From contig CADDYT010000006.1 in assembly GCA_902810755.1 (NCBI GenBank), positions 40,844-104,843 on the forward strand: a stretch of 64,000 nucleotides of DNA, in the 5' to 3' direction. The stretch comes from Chloroflexota bacterium (lineage in GTDB: Bacteria > Chloroflexota > Ktedonobacteria > Ktedonobacterales > Ktedonobacteraceae). The notes under the pieces are model-generated. The model did not search any database and was not told the DNA's origin. It saw only the letters and a list, made by a program, of their open reading frames with translations. Position 1 is the stretch's first letter. Each line of letters begins with the position of its first letter. Below are positions 8,885 to 17,680 of the stretch, piece by piece. The position numbers were made by a program, and so were the translations under genes.

Positions 8885-11365
8885 ATGCCTATCGAGATCA
8901 AGGTCACGTCACCGGGCATCACCATCAGTCAGGGGCGCACGTTCATGGTGACGGACGAGCAGGGCGAGATCAGTCCGAACGGGGATCAGGGGGTGTATGC
9001 ACTTGATACACGCTTTATCAGCCTGTATCGCCTCTATATCAACCGCATGCCGTGGAAACTGGTTAATTCGAGCCAGGTCAGCTTCTACGCCTCGCGCATC
9101 TATCTGACGAATAACCCCGTTGAAACAGAAGAGGGAGAAATCCTGGGCCATGCGCTCAACCTGACGCTCAACCGGATGGTCGGCGAGGGAATACACGAGG
9201 AGTTTGAAATCGTCAGTTATGCGACCCATCCGATCAGGTTTGTGCTGGAAATTGCTATGCACTCAGACTTCGCGGATATTTTCGAGGTGAAATCACATCA
9301 TATCATCCAGCGCGGCAGGCAGGAGACGCACTGGAATGACCAGAAGAAAACGCTGAGTACGACCTACAATGACCGGGACTTTCATCGCGGGGCCATCTAC
9401 CAGGTTTCTTACAGCAGTAGCCCCGCCGGATATGCTAATGGACACATCTATTTTGTGGTGAAACTCAACCACAATGAGAAATGGCATGCCTGCGGCGACC
9501 TGATGCTCGAACATGGAGAAGATGTCAAACGCTCCATCTTCCCTTGCAGCTTCTCGCAAACCGTTTCGCATGAAACGGTATCGAAGGAGGCGCTACTGAC
9601 ACCTACCGTGTCGAAACAGGTGGCCGCAGCAGCGCAGCCGGGCCAGGGTGCAACAGCGCCGTCTATGGCCCGACCCGAAACAACCGATCTACCTCACAGG
9701 ACGACACAGAACCCGGCTCTATCCGACGTCCATCAGGCTCAGACGATGACCCGAAATACCACATCTCAGCCAGCTACGCAGGATGTCCCTGGCATCCCGG
9801 CGACTATCCAGCCGCCAAGTCCAACGGGGATATATAATGTAGCACTGCAGATCGAGTTACTGACGCATTTTGCGCGCCGCCAGTTACAGTGGCGGGAGAA
9901 CTGCACCTCGCTACTCAGTCCCTACAACAGTCTGGAGCGCATGTACCAGCAGGCTATAGATGATATGGGCGCGCTGCGTATCTATGACCTGGATGTGTCG
10001 GAGACGGCGTGGGTGCCAGCCGCCGGCGTTCCCTGGTTCGTCACGCTCTTCGGACGCGATAGCCTGATCGTTTCCTACCAGAATATGGCGGTTTCTCCGG
10101 GGTTTGCGCGTGGCGCGCTCTACCGGCTGGCGCAATATCAGGGGACGGAACGGGTTGACTGGCGCGACGAGCAGCCGGGCAAGATCATGCACGAGATTCG
10201 CTTCGGCGAACTGGCCTTCTTCCACAAAATCCCCTTCACCCCCTACTATGGCACCGCCGACGCCACTATCCTCTACCTGATCGTCCTTTCAGAAATCTAC
10301 CGATGGACGGGCGATGTCAGCCTGCTTACAGAGTACCAACCCATAGCGGAGAAGTGCCTGGAATGGATTGATCAGTGGGGCGACCTGGATGGAGATGGGT
10401 TTCAGGAATATAAGACCTTCTCGACGCTGGGCTACAACAATATGGCGTGGAAAGATGGGGCAAACGCCGTCGTCTACGGCGATGGCAGGCAGGTGCCGCA
10501 GCCAAAGGGGACGTGCGAGCTTCAGGGCTATGTCTACGACGCGAAGCTACGCATGGCCGAGATCTTCGATGTACTGGGAGACCACGCACGGGCGCAGACG
10601 CTACGGCAGCAGGCGCAGACGCTACGCCAACGCTTCAACGAGGTCTTCTGGATGGCCAACGAGGGCTGCTACGCCTTTGGACTCGACCCGAATAAGAAGC
10701 AGATCGATGCGGTGGCCTCGAATGCGGGGCAATGTCTGTGGTCAGGCATCGCCGATCAGGATAAGGCGGTTAGCACGGCGAAGCGGCTGTTGCAGGAAGA
10801 TATGTGGAACGGCTGGGGCATCCGCACGCTTTCCAGCAACAACCCGGCCTACAACCCATATGATTACCAGCTTGGTTCCGTCTGGCCGCATGACAACGGC
10901 ATCATCGCCGCCGGTTTCAAACGCTATGGGCTGGTGGACGAGGCCAACCAGGTGATCCACGCCCAGTTCCAGGCCATCGAACTCTTCGACTCGTTTCGAC
11001 CGCCAGAGCTGTACGCCGGCGTCCCCAGAGTGAGCAATATCACCGGTTTCCCTGTCCTCTATCCCGGCGGGGCCAATATCCCGCAGGCCTGGGCGACAGG
11101 CAGCATCTTCCACATGGTACGCACAATGCTCGGTCTGCGCGCCGATGCCCCACACGGCAAGCTCTACGTCAACCCGACGCTGCCGCAATGGCTGCCAGAG
11201 CTGACGCTGCGCAACCTGCGCGTCGGCAAATGCAAGCTCGACCTGCACTTCTGGCGTCAGGGCCAGGCTTCCCACTGGGAAGTCACCGGCATCGAAGCCG
11301 AACCCGGCACCCCCGACGCGGAGAAAATCCAGGTCGAGGATGAGCCGGAGAGCAATGTGGTGTAG
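8885..11365 (+). CDS. Glycogen-debranching-type amylo-alpha-1,6-glucosidase
   Basis: From the ATG at 8885, preceded by AAGGAGAGACG, the protein has 826 residues. Residues 1 to about 235 form the N-terminal beta-rich domain of bacterial debranching-like glucosidases (GDE_N_bis type). Residues about 320-800 form an (alpha/alpha)6 barrel with GVPWFVTLFGRDSLI, DGDGFQEY, AWKDG and SVWPHDNGI, typical of GH63/GH133-like enzymes. It should hydrolyse alpha-glucosidic bonds, such as alpha-1,6 branches in glycogen or related glucans, in the cytoplasm; there is no signal peptide. The odd part is a linker of about 75 residues (238-314) rich in Thr, Gln, Pro and Ala between the domains, not seen in typical members. 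It stands alone between the exporter and a convergent yqeY gene. Confidence 0.87.
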   Translation: MPIEIKVTSPGITISQGRTFMVTDEQGEISPNGDQGVYALDTRFISLYRLYINRMPWKLVNSSQVSFYASRIYLTNNPVETEEGEILGHALNLTLNRMVGEGIHEEFEIVSYATHPIRFVLEIAMHSDFADIFEVKSHHIIQRGRQETHWNDQKKTLSTTYNDRDFHRGAIYQVSYSSSPAGYANGHIYFVVKLNHNEKWHACGDLMLEHGEDVKRSIFPCSFSQTVSHETVSKEALLTPTVSKQVAAAAQPGQGATAPSMARPETTDLPHRTTQNPALSDVHQAQTMTRNTTSQPATQDVPGIPATIQPPSPTGIYNVALQIELLTHFARRQLQWRENCTSLLSPYNSLERMYQQAIDDMGALRIYDLDVSETAWVPAAGVPWFVTLFGRDSLIVSYQNMAVSPGFARGALYRLAQYQGTERVDWRDEQPGKIMHEIRFGELAFFHKIPFTPYYGTADATILYLIVLSEIYRWTGDVSLLTEYQPIAEKCLEWIDQWGDLDGDGFQEYKTFSTLGYNNMAWKDGANAVVYGDGRQVPQPKGTCELQGYVYDAKLRMAEIFDVLGDHARAQTLRQQAQTLRQRFNEVFWMANEGCYAFGLDPNKKQIDAVASNAGQCLWSGIADQDKAVSTAKRLLQEDMWNGWGIRTLSSNNPAYNPYDYQLGSVWPHDNGIIAAGFKRYGLVDEANQVIHAQFQAIELFDSFRPPELYAGVPRVSNITGFPVLYPGGANIPQAWATGSIFHMVRTMLGLRADAPHGKLYVNPTLPQWLPELTLRNLRVGKCKLDLHFWRQGQASHWEVTGIEAEPGTPDAEKIQVEDEPESNVV

Positions 11366-11416
11366 AGGATGAAAGCTGGCGCGCCGCAAGCCCCACGAGT
11401 ACCCGTAGTATAGTAG

Positions 11417-11437
11417 GGCCACCCCTGGCGGCTGGCC
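11417..11437. repeat. Short palindromic repeat, copy A
   Basis: GGCCACCC, loop CTGGC, GGCTGGCC form a small hairpin with one mismatch. The same core with the same five-base loop recurs at 16859-16899 and 24773-24797. It lies between the convergent debranching enzyme and yqeY genes, so it may also serve as a terminator, though no T-run follows. Confidence 0.6.
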
Positions 11438-11447
11438 TGCTCGCTCC

Positions 11448-11927
11448 TTATTGCGTCAATTCCCGGACAACCTTTTGCACGCGAGCGCCTTCAGCCCGGC
11501 CTTTCGTCTCTTTGATGGCGAGCGGCATGACCCGCCTGAAATCCTTGCCTTGCTGCTCAACCAGGCGGGCAACGATGGCATGGAGTTCCTCGTCGCTTAG
11601 CTGCGAGGCTTGCAGGTAGTGCTGGAGAATCTCCATCTCGCGTTGTTCTTTTGCTGCCAGTTCTTTACGCCCACCCTGTTCGTAGAGTGGGATGGCCTGG
11701 CTGCGTTTCTTCACTTCCTGCTCCAGCACGCGCAACGTATCGGCTTCGGTCAGCGGTTGCCCGTATTCGGGGTGCTTGCGGTCGGTGCGCGCCACTTCCA
11801 GATTGTGAATGGCTCCCAGCGCCATACGCAGCGTGTCCAGTCGCAACTGGTCGCGCGCGCGCTGGGCATCCTGAATATCGCGGCGCAACTCCCGCTCTAT
11901 CGGAAACTCCTGTCTCGCCTCAGCCAT
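11448..11927 (-). CDS. yqeY: GatB/YqeY domain protein
   Basis: The 159-residue protein fits the YqeY family in length (about 150) and motifs: an N-terminal helix pair ending in LRLDTLRMALGAIHNLE, then EQEVKKRSQAIPLYEQGGR, then the small C-terminal helical domain shared with the GatB tail. YqeY proteins resemble the tRNA-binding tail of the GatB amidotransferase subunit; their exact role is not settled. The start ATG has a very good site, GGAAGGAGGAAG. The gene is alone on the minus strand, convergent with the debranching enzyme, and upstream of it lies an unrelated minus-strand gene with an 85-base gap. Confidence 0.9.
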   Translation of the reverse strand: MAEARQEFPIERELRRDIQDAQRARDQLRLDTLRMALGAIHNLEVARTDRKHPEYGQPLTEADTLRVLEQEVKKRSQAIPLYEQGGRKELAAKEQREMEILQHYLQASQLSDEELHAIVARLVEQQGKDFRRVMPLAIKETKGRAEGARVQKVVRELTQ

Positions 11928-12012
11928 GAGTTTCTTCCTCCTTCCGAGAAATCTGATTTGCTATGTGTCAAATATACTACACGAAGGAAGAAAAATCATC
12001 ACCCGGCATTGT

Positions 12013-12960
12013 CTACATCACCCGCGTCCCCAACAGTAGCTTGCCGCGCTTCACAATCGTCTCTTTTCCCACGCGACCAGCGCCGGCGATGGCGCTGATA
12101 GCCTCTTTCAACGGAGCTTCTCCGGCGGGGAGACGCAGGCGCAGGACGAACTCTTTGCCGGTGCCGAGGCCGAGTTTGCGCTGCCAGAAGGAGCCGTGCC
12201 GCAGGTTGATCTGTTCGGCAATCTGCTCCATCAAGGCGGAGACTTCCTGGCGGAAGGGGCTGTAGTGAATGGGGCCTTTGCTGAAGGCGAAGGTGACTTC
12301 CTGCATTGCATCCCCGCCCCCGGCAGGCAGATCTGCGGTCAAACTTTCGCCAAGCTGGTAGACGAGGTTGTAGGTGCCGAAGGCGGTACGACCCACGTTT
12401 TGCAGGTGGTCGCCATGCGTGCCAACGTAGATGCCCATGCGGTCGCGCACGACATGCTCCATAACGTCATAGTGGATGGAGCCTCGGAAGAGCAGCCAGG
12501 ATTCGTGCAGGACGCCCTGCCCCGGACGAAAGCCGAGTGAGGCCAGATATTCACGCCCATCGGCCACGCGCTTCGCCAGATCGGGGTCAGAAGGCATCTC
12601 CTCGCTGAAGACCTCTTCGCCCGACCCCTGCATGCCCACCATCGAGACCGAGCCGAGCCGGTTACCCAGGCGCGCATAGTCGCGGGCCAGCGTCTCCTGC
12701 ACCTGCTCCAGATCGGCCCCGGCTGGCAGCAGGCCCAGCATTTGCAGTTTGCGCGCCGTCTCCTCCGCCTGCTCGCTATACTGCTGTTCCAACCACAACT
12801 GCAAGCCTCCGGCAACGTCATACGCCTGCTCGCGAATATTTCTCTGCAACGCGATGGCCGTGCGGTTATACTCCTCACCCGTCACGCTCGGCCCCCCCTG
12901 ATGCGTCACCGTAAACAGCAATTGCGGCACGTCCGCGTTCAACGCGCGATACACGTCCAT
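12013..12960 (-). CDS. Conserved hypothetical protein
   Basis: I do not recognise this 315-residue protein. The start at 12960 is chosen because GGAGGAATC stands just before ATG; an earlier in-frame ATG at 12978 lies upstream of that site. There is no signal peptide or membrane helix. The sequence is a mixture of alpha and beta with a helical middle (about 35-90), and a Gly-rich part with SMVGMQGSGEEVF. Composition and codon use look like the neighbours, so the gene is very likely real. It ends close to the start of yqeY without overlap. No catalytic motif can be named. Confidence 0.7.
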   Translation of the reverse strand: MDVYRALNADVPQLLFTVTHQGGPSVTGEEYNRTAIALQRNIREQAYDVAGGLQLWLEQQYSEQAEETARKLQMLGLLPAGADLEQVQETLARDYARLGNRLGSVSMVGMQGSGEEVFSEEMPSDPDLAKRVADGREYLASLGFRPGQGVLHESWLLFRGSIHYDVMEHVVRDRMGIYVGTHGDHLQNVGRTAFGTYNLVYQLGESLTADLPAGGGDAMQEVTFAFSKGPIHYSPFRQEVSALMEQIAEQINLRHGSFWQRKLGLGTGKEFVLRLRLPAGEAPLKEAISAIAGAGRVGKETIVKRGKLLLGTRVM

Positions 12961-13146
12961 AATGATTCCTCCCTGCATGACTATTTCTGGTTCGCTCCAG
13001 CTTATACACCAGTATACGATAGTTTTGCGAAGCCTGTATGTGATGTTTGTCGCAAGAGACGGAAAGACAAATGAACCCTGTAAGAATGCCCTTGAGCTAA
13101 CACTCTAAAAGTGGGAAGTAGATATGAAAACCAGGGGAAACCGGCC

Positions 13147-13316
13147 ATGAATGTGTGAATTGCCAGTATGGAGAAACTGAACCAGGAACTACAACCGTCA
13201 CACTTACTCGCAGTTTGGAGCAACGCCAGCATCGGCTGCCCGACGATCTGGCAACCGTCCTCACAATCCTCTTTCCTACCGGGCAAACCTGGATACCGGC
13301 TTCCGACTGGTTTTAG
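13147..13316 (+). pseudogene. Frameshifted remnant of a YgiT/MqsA-type zinc-finger antitoxin
   Basis: A frame open from 13128 to 13316 encodes CVNCQYGETEPGTTTVTLTR (tgt 13152 to cgc 13211), which is the typical N-terminus of YgiT-type zinc-finger proteins, the antitoxin family containing MqsA. The ATG at 13147, with AGGGGA eight bases upstream, is one base out of this frame: ATGAATGT would read Met-Lys-Cys if one more A were present. After the Arg the family similarity ends; the second CxxC of the finger is missing. I conclude that this is a decayed antitoxin gene. No partner toxin is visible nearby. Confidence 0.55.
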
Positions 13317-13433
13317 AAAACTTGCTGAATCCCCCACAGACGGGCTATATTGCTCTTATCACCTGCATGCCTCTTCCGGCGCAGATAGTGATCTGGCATA
13401 TTATCTGGCTATATGAAAGCGAGAAAGGGAAAC

Positions 13434-14519
13434 ATGGAAGGCGCTATTTTTGAGGCGATGGCCGCTTACGGATACGAGAATGTCTTCTTCTGTCAGGAGA
13501 AGGAGTTGGGGCTGAGAGCGATCATTGTGATTCATGATACGACGCTGGGGCCTGCGGCTGGCGGAGTGCGCATGAAGCCCTATGGGACGGAGGCGGAGGC
13601 GCTTGAGGATGCGCTGCGGCTGGCGCGGAGCATGACGTACAAGAATGCGGCGGCGGGGCTGAAATACGGCGGCGGCAAGTGCGTAGTGATCGGCGACCCC
13701 AGGCGGGAGAAGACGGAGGCGATGTTCCAGGCGCCTGGCCGCTTCATCGACCGGCTCGGTGGCCTCTTCCTGACGGGGCCGGATTCGGGGACGACGCTGC
13801 ACGATATGGAGATTATGCGGCTGGAGACGCCGTATGTCGTGACGCTGCCAGAATCGTGGGGCGGGCCGGGCGATAGCGCGCCCGCTACTGCTTTCGGCGT
13901 GTTTCAGGGCATGCGCGCCTGCCTCAAGGCTGTCTATGGCAGCGCCGATGTGCAGGGACGCCCGGTTGCTGTGCAGGGAGTGGGCGCGGTGGGCAAGGGC
14001 GTGGTGAAATACCTGGTCGAAGGCGGCGCGCGGGTCACCATTGCCGATATTGACGAGGAGAGTGTGCGTGCCATCAGCAGCCAGTATGGCGTAGAGGCTG
14101 TATCCCCGGAGGAGATTGCATACCTTGACGTAGATGTGTATTGCCCATGCGCGATGGGAGGGACATTGAGCAAACGCAGCATTCCTGAGTTGCGCTGCAA
14201 GATCGTCTGCGGCTCCGCCAATAACCAGCTTGCGCACGATAGCGATGGGGAATTGCTGCACCGGCGCGACATCCTCTACGCGCCGGACTATATCGTCAAC
14301 GCGGGCGGCGTCATCTGCGGGCTGGATAGCCTGAACCCCGGCGGCTTCAATCGCGAGCGGGCGATGGAGAAGGTAGGCCGGTTGTACGAGGCGATGGAGA
14401 GTGTAATCGCCATTGCCAGAGAGCGGCAAATCCCCACGTACCGCGCCGCTGATCTGCTGGCCGAGCAGCGCATTGCCGAAGGCCGCCTGCTGAAGCGGTT
14501 GTCGAATTACAAGATATGA
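13434..14519 (+). CDS. ldh: Leucine dehydrogenase (Glu/Leu/Phe/Val dehydrogenase family)
   Basis: The protein has 361 residues from ATG 13434, the usual length for leucine dehydrogenase (about 364). The site GAAAGGGAA precedes this ATG; an in-frame ATG at 13413 lacks one. The substrate domain shows GGVRMKPY and GLKYGGGKCV with the catalytic Lys region, then PDSGTTLHDMEIM. The NAD domain has VQGVGAVGKGVVKYL followed by an acidic DID at the end of the second strand, indicating NAD rather than NADP. It oxidatively deaminates branched-chain amino acids to 2-oxo acids in the cytoplasm, or runs the reverse. The nearby MFS gene is on the same strand 69 bases downstream and could share a transcript. 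Valine or phenylalanine dehydrogenase are alternatives within the family. Confidence 0.88.
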   Translation: MEGAIFEAMAAYGYENVFFCQEKELGLRAIIVIHDTTLGPAAGGVRMKPYGTEAEALEDALRLARSMTYKNAAAGLKYGGGKCVVIGDPRREKTEAMFQAPGRFIDRLGGLFLTGPDSGTTLHDMEIMRLETPYVVTLPESWGGPGDSAPATAFGVFQGMRACLKAVYGSADVQGRPVAVQGVGAVGKGVVKYLVEGGARVTIADIDEESVRAISSQYGVEAVSPEEIAYLDVDVYCPCAMGGTLSKRSIPELRCKIVCGSANNQLAHDSDGELLHRRDILYAPDYIVNAGGVICGLDSLNPGGFNRERAMEKVGRLYEAMESVIAIARERQIPTYRAADLLAEQRIAEGRLLKRLSNYKI

Positions 14520-14588
14520 GCTTTTTGGCTTCACAGCGTTCTGACAAAGATCACAAAAGCAGACTGTCAACGAGAAAGGATAGAGCTT

Positions 14589-15842
14589 ATGCCCGAGGCG
14601 GCATCAACCGACATCAACCGGGAGCCAGAAGGGGAACATATTCGTTGGGGAGCATTGGTCGCGCTTTTTCTGGCAACGGCATTTATCTTTGCCAACATGT
14701 ACACCACGCAGGCGATTCTGCCCGTCCTCAGCCAGGATTTTCAGGTAAGCGCGCCCACTGCCGGGTTGACCGTCTCGCTACTGGTGCTGGCCGTCGCGGT
14801 GGGGTCGCTGCTTTACGGGCCGCTCTCTGATCGCGTTGGCAGGAAGCCGGTGATGGTGGGTGTGAGCCTGCTGGTGACGCTGCCAACGTTCCTGTGTGGG
14901 CTGTCGCCAGATTTCGCGGCGCTGGTCATCCTGCGCACTATGCAGGGCTTTTTGATGCCGGGTCTGACGAGCGTAGCAATCCCCTATGTCAACGAGGAGT
15001 TCGCGGGCGATGGGCGCGGGCTGGCAATGGGCATCTATGTCTTCGGGCAAACCATCGGCGGTCTGTTCGCGCGTTCGGGCAGCGCCCTGCTGACGGGGCT
15101 GTTCAACTGGCGCATCGCTCTGCTGGCCTTCACGCTACCCACGCTGGTGGCCGCGCTTGCCATGTGGCGATTTCTGCCGGAGACGAAAAGCAAACGGGCC
15201 GTCGAACTGAATCAAAGCGGGTTGAAAATGAAGGCGGGAACAGCGGAGCAGCGTGTGGGCAATCGCGAGTTTGTGGGTCAGACGCTACGCAATATGCTGC
15301 TGCACCTGCACAATCGGCGGCTGGTGGGCGCGTTCGTGATTGGCTTCGCCAGCTTCTTCGGCTTCATCGGCATCTTCACCTACCTGCCTTACTATCTCAC
15401 GGGGCCGCATTTTCGCCTGCCCACGACCACCGTCGGCCTTGTCTACCTGCTCTGGCTCACGGGTATCTTCTCCCCGGCAGCAGGAACGTTCGCCGGTTGT
15501 GTTGGCTCGCGCCGCTCAATCTTCCTCAGCATGGGGCTGGCCGCTGCCGGGCTGCTCGTCAGCCTCATTCCGATGCTGCCTGTCGTCGTGGTGGGGCTGG
15601 GCATGCTGACAATCGGCATGTTCTCGACGGTGCCAGCAGTCAACCTGTATCTGGGAGAGCAGGCAAGCGTTGCAAAGGGAACAGCCGCCTCGATGTATCT
15701 CTCACTGTACTACTTCGGCGGCAGCATCGGCGCGGTGCTGCCCGGCTTCGCCTTGCTGCGCGCGGGCTGGCCGGGCGTCGTCTTCCTCTGCCTGGGCATG
15801 ATCCTCGTCGCGCTGAGCGCGGATGCTGTTCTTTGCATCTGA
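14589..15842 (+). CDS. MFS transporter (YnfM-like)
   Basis: The 417-residue protein has about twelve hydrophobic helices. The loop between helices 2 and 3 carries GPLSDRVGRKPVM, the major-facilitator signature, and TMQGFLMPGL and RSGSALLTG follow in helices 4 to 5. The pattern and length match the YnfM/AraJ-like drug:H+ antiporter group, which exports small molecules through the inner membrane; the substrate is unknown. The start has AAAGGATAGAGC ahead of it. It may be co-transcribed with leucine dehydrogenase. Its last codons abut a fragment of a minus-strand methyltransferase gene, so its very C-terminus may have been shaped by a deletion there. Confidence 0.85.
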   Translation: MPEAASTDINREPEGEHIRWGALVALFLATAFIFANMYTTQAILPVLSQDFQVSAPTAGLTVSLLVLAVAVGSLLYGPLSDRVGRKPVMVGVSLLVTLPTFLCGLSPDFAALVILRTMQGFLMPGLTSVAIPYVNEEFAGDGRGLAMGIYVFGQTIGGLFARSGSALLTGLFNWRIALLAFTLPTLVAALAMWRFLPETKSKRAVELNQSGLKMKAGTAEQRVGNREFVGQTLRNMLLHLHNRRLVGAFVIGFASFFGFIGIFTYLPYYLTGPHFRLPTTTVGLVYLLWLTGIFSPAAGTFAGCVGSRRSIFLSMGLAAAGLLVSLIPMLPVVVVGLGMLTIGMFSTVPAVNLYLGEQASVAKGTAASMYLSLYYFGGSIGAVLPGFALLRAGWPGVVFLCLGMILVALSADAVLCI

Positions 15843-15846
15843 ACAC

Positions 15847-15923
15847 AGGAGATCGTGGATAAGCGAGCCGGTACGCACGCTTTCGTCATACCATTGGGCG
15901 ACGCGATCATAGCTGGCTGTCAT
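15847..15923 (-). pseudogene. N-terminal fragment of a class I SAM methyltransferase
   Basis: Reading the minus strand from the ATG at 15923, the peptide begins MTASYDRVAQWYDESVRTGS and then LIHDLL. This is the usual opening of many small SAM-dependent methyltransferases (a YDxxAxWYD helix). After about 26 residues the frame runs into the antisense of the MFS gene and the SAM-binding motif never appears. No good ribosome site precedes the ATG. It is best explained as what is left of a gene after a deletion between it and the MFS gene. Confidence 0.55.
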
Positions 15924-15941
15924 AGCTTCAATTGCTCACAT

Positions 15942-16811
15942 TCAAGACCATAAGGCGGCGACGGTGGCGGCCAGCTCATGGCCCTGTGCGCGACCGGCAC
16001 GGGCTGAAGGCTCGCGGGTTGCCGGGTCGAGCGGATTTGGCCCGATAGCGGCGGTGGATGCTGTATCTGGCTCGATCACGAGTACCTGGCTTCCTTCGCG
16101 TTTCAGGGCTGCTGCTTCCGAAGCCGGGCCGCCGGAACCGAAGGCGTTCGCGTTTGCCCCCAGCGGGTTCAAGATCAAGATGCGACTGTAGCCTGTTGCC
16201 AGGTCTGCGTTCGTTGCCGAACGCATTCCGCCATCCATGTAGCGGCGTCCTGCAATGGTGACGGGAGGCCAGATGCCGGGGACGGCACAACTGGCCGCAA
16301 CCGCATCAACCAGGGGAACCCCAGACTCGCGGTCAATGATGTATTCTTCGCCAGTCTCCGTATCTACCGCGACGATCAGCAGGCGCTGCTGCGGCCATGT
16401 GCGGGCGGGTAGCCGGGACTCGATGATGGCGCGCCTTTCCGCTTCCGGGATGGTCGGCGCGGACAGGGCATAGGCTCCAATGCGCGCCCGTATCGCTTTG
16501 ATGTCGGGACCCGCTCCTGCTATTGCCTTGCTGAACGCCTCCACCATCTGCGAGGGATCGAAGGCCACATTGCGCTCTTTCGATTGTTCGGGCGGGGTCA
16601 GTTGAGCGGCGAAGAGGCTTTCAAGATCGGCGCCACTGGCGAGCTGCGCGCCGACCACCGACCCGGCGGAAGTGCCGATGATGATTTCGGCGTTTCTTAC
16701 ATCCACGCCTTTATCGCGCAAGCCCAGAAGGATGCCCAGTTCCCAGGCCACCCCGGCCACGCCTCCCCCTCCCAGCACCAGGGCGCGTGTCTCTGTTTTA
16801 TTCGATGTCAT
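15942..16811 (-). CDS. Patatin-like phospholipase
   Basis: The 289-residue protein has the patatin layout: an oxyanion-hole loop ALVLGGGGVAGVAWELG near residues 10-26, the nucleophile elbow GTSAGS (Ser near 50), and the catalytic Asp in MDGGMRS (near 193). These serine lipid acyl hydrolases use a Ser-Asp dyad. It lacks a signal peptide and membrane helices, so action on cytoplasmic or membrane-facing lipids is likely. It stands alone on the minus strand between the methyltransferase remnant and a large nested inverted repeat that fills its upstream region. Confidence 0.9.
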   Translation of the reverse strand: MTSNKTETRALVLGGGGVAGVAWELGILLGLRDKGVDVRNAEIIIGTSAGSVVGAQLASGADLESLFAAQLTPPEQSKERNVAFDPSQMVEAFSKAIAGAGPDIKAIRARIGAYALSAPTIPEAERRAIIESRLPARTWPQQRLLIVAVDTETGEEYIIDRESGVPLVDAVAASCAVPGIWPPVTIAGRRYMDGGMRSATNADLATGYSRILILNPLGANANAFGSGGPASEAAALKREGSQVLVIEPDTASTAAIGPNPLDPATREPSARAGRAQGHELAATVAALWS

Positions 16812-16828
16812 TTCACGTTCTCCAAAGG

Positions 16829-16952
16829 CATGCCGTATGCTGGCTCCCCGTCACAGGTCGGCACCGCAGGCCACCCCTGGCGGGTGGCCTGCGGTGCCGA
16901 GTCGTATAAGAGGAATCCGGCAGGCCAGCATAGGGAGCCAGCATACAGCATG
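16829..16952. repeat. Nested inverted repeat containing palindromic repeat copy B
   Basis: Outer arms at 16829-16848 and 16933-16952 are 20 bases long and pair with a single mismatch (CATGCCGTATGCTGGCTCCC on the left). Inside them lies a perfect 18-base-pair hairpin, 16859-16876 with 16882-16899, whose loop is CTGGC. The inner core GGCCACCC-CTGGC-GGGTGGCC is the same as in the repeats at 11417 and 24773. The whole element fills most of the gap between the patatin and HAD genes. Confidence 0.75.
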
Positions 16953-16971
16953 TGATTTCTCGACAGTATCC

Positions 16972-17661
16972 TCATTGTATCACTTTCGGCTTTGCTTTTC
17001 GTCTCTCCTGTACCACTGCCAGAAGCTGCGCCAACGACATATCTGTAAGTGATGTCAGGTGAAAATCGGCATGATCTAAGGCAAGTTGAGCTGTCACCGG
17101 GTTCGGGACGGCGACGCAGAAGATGCCTGCTCGCTGTGCCGCCGTGATACCGTTAGGTGAATCTTCTATGGCGATGGCCTGCTCGCTCCGCAAGCCTGAG
17201 GCATCGAGGGCAGCCAGGTAGAGCGCGGGATCAGGCTTGGTGTGCGCCACATCCTCGCGGCACTTCACGGCGTCAAAGTAGTCGAGCAGGCCGAGCCGCT
17301 TCAGGTGGCTGTCTACCCACTCGTGCGTTGAGCTTGAGGCAACGCCCAGTTTCAGGCCCAGTTGTCGCGCCTCACGCAGATAGTCGGTGATGCCGGGCAT
17401 CGCCAGCTGTGTTGACATGAACTCGATATGCCGTTCGCGCCGCCGACGCCGCAGTTGTTCGCGCGGCACGGGGCGGCCTATCTGTTCTTCCAGGTAGACT
17501 GCGGGGTCAAACAATTGCGGGGAGCCGCCAATACAAATTGCCCACGTGGAAAAAGGGAGGTCGCAGCCATATTCTTGATAAATCTCCAGCCATGTCTGAT
17601 AGGCTGACATTTCTGTGTCCAGGATGACGCCATCAAAATCGAAAACAATGCCCTGTATCAT
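16972..17661 (-). CDS. HAD-superfamily hydrolase (beta-phosphoglucomutase/phosphatase-like)
   Basis: From ATG 17661, with CAGGAGCAAG before it, the protein has 229 residues. It shows motif I FDFDGVILDTE (nucleophile Asp near 9 and acid-base Asp two further), motif II VASSST, Lys in AHTKPDPALY, and motif IV IEDSPNGITAA. The helical cap between motifs I and II is of the beta-PGM type. These enzymes hydrolyse or move phosphate on small substrates such as sugar phosphates; the substrate is unknown. Only 19 bases separate it from the monooxygenase gene upstream, so the two form an operon. Asp at the motif I position +2 is present, so it can act as phosphatase or mutase. Confidence 0.88.
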   Translation of the reverse strand: MIQGIVFDFDGVILDTEMSAYQTWLEIYQEYGCDLPFSTWAICIGGSPQLFDPAVYLEEQIGRPVPREQLRRRRRERHIEFMSTQLAMPGITDYLREARQLGLKLGVASSSTHEWVDSHLKRLGLLDYFDAVKCREDVAHTKPDPALYLAALDASGLRSEQAIAIEDSPNGITAAQRAGIFCVAVPNPVTAQLALDHADFHLTSLTDMSLAQLLAVVQERRKAKPKVIQ

Positions 17662-17680
17662 CTTGCTCCTGATAGCATAG

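Noticed and set aside
13168..13416. An 82-codon plus-strand frame before leucine dehydrogenase
   Set aside because: It has no ribosome site and overlaps in another frame the YgiT-type remnant, which explains the region better.
13401..14570. A 389-codon minus-strand frame over leucine dehydrogenase
   Set aside because: The plus strand has full dehydrogenase motifs and a ribosome site; the minus frame has none.
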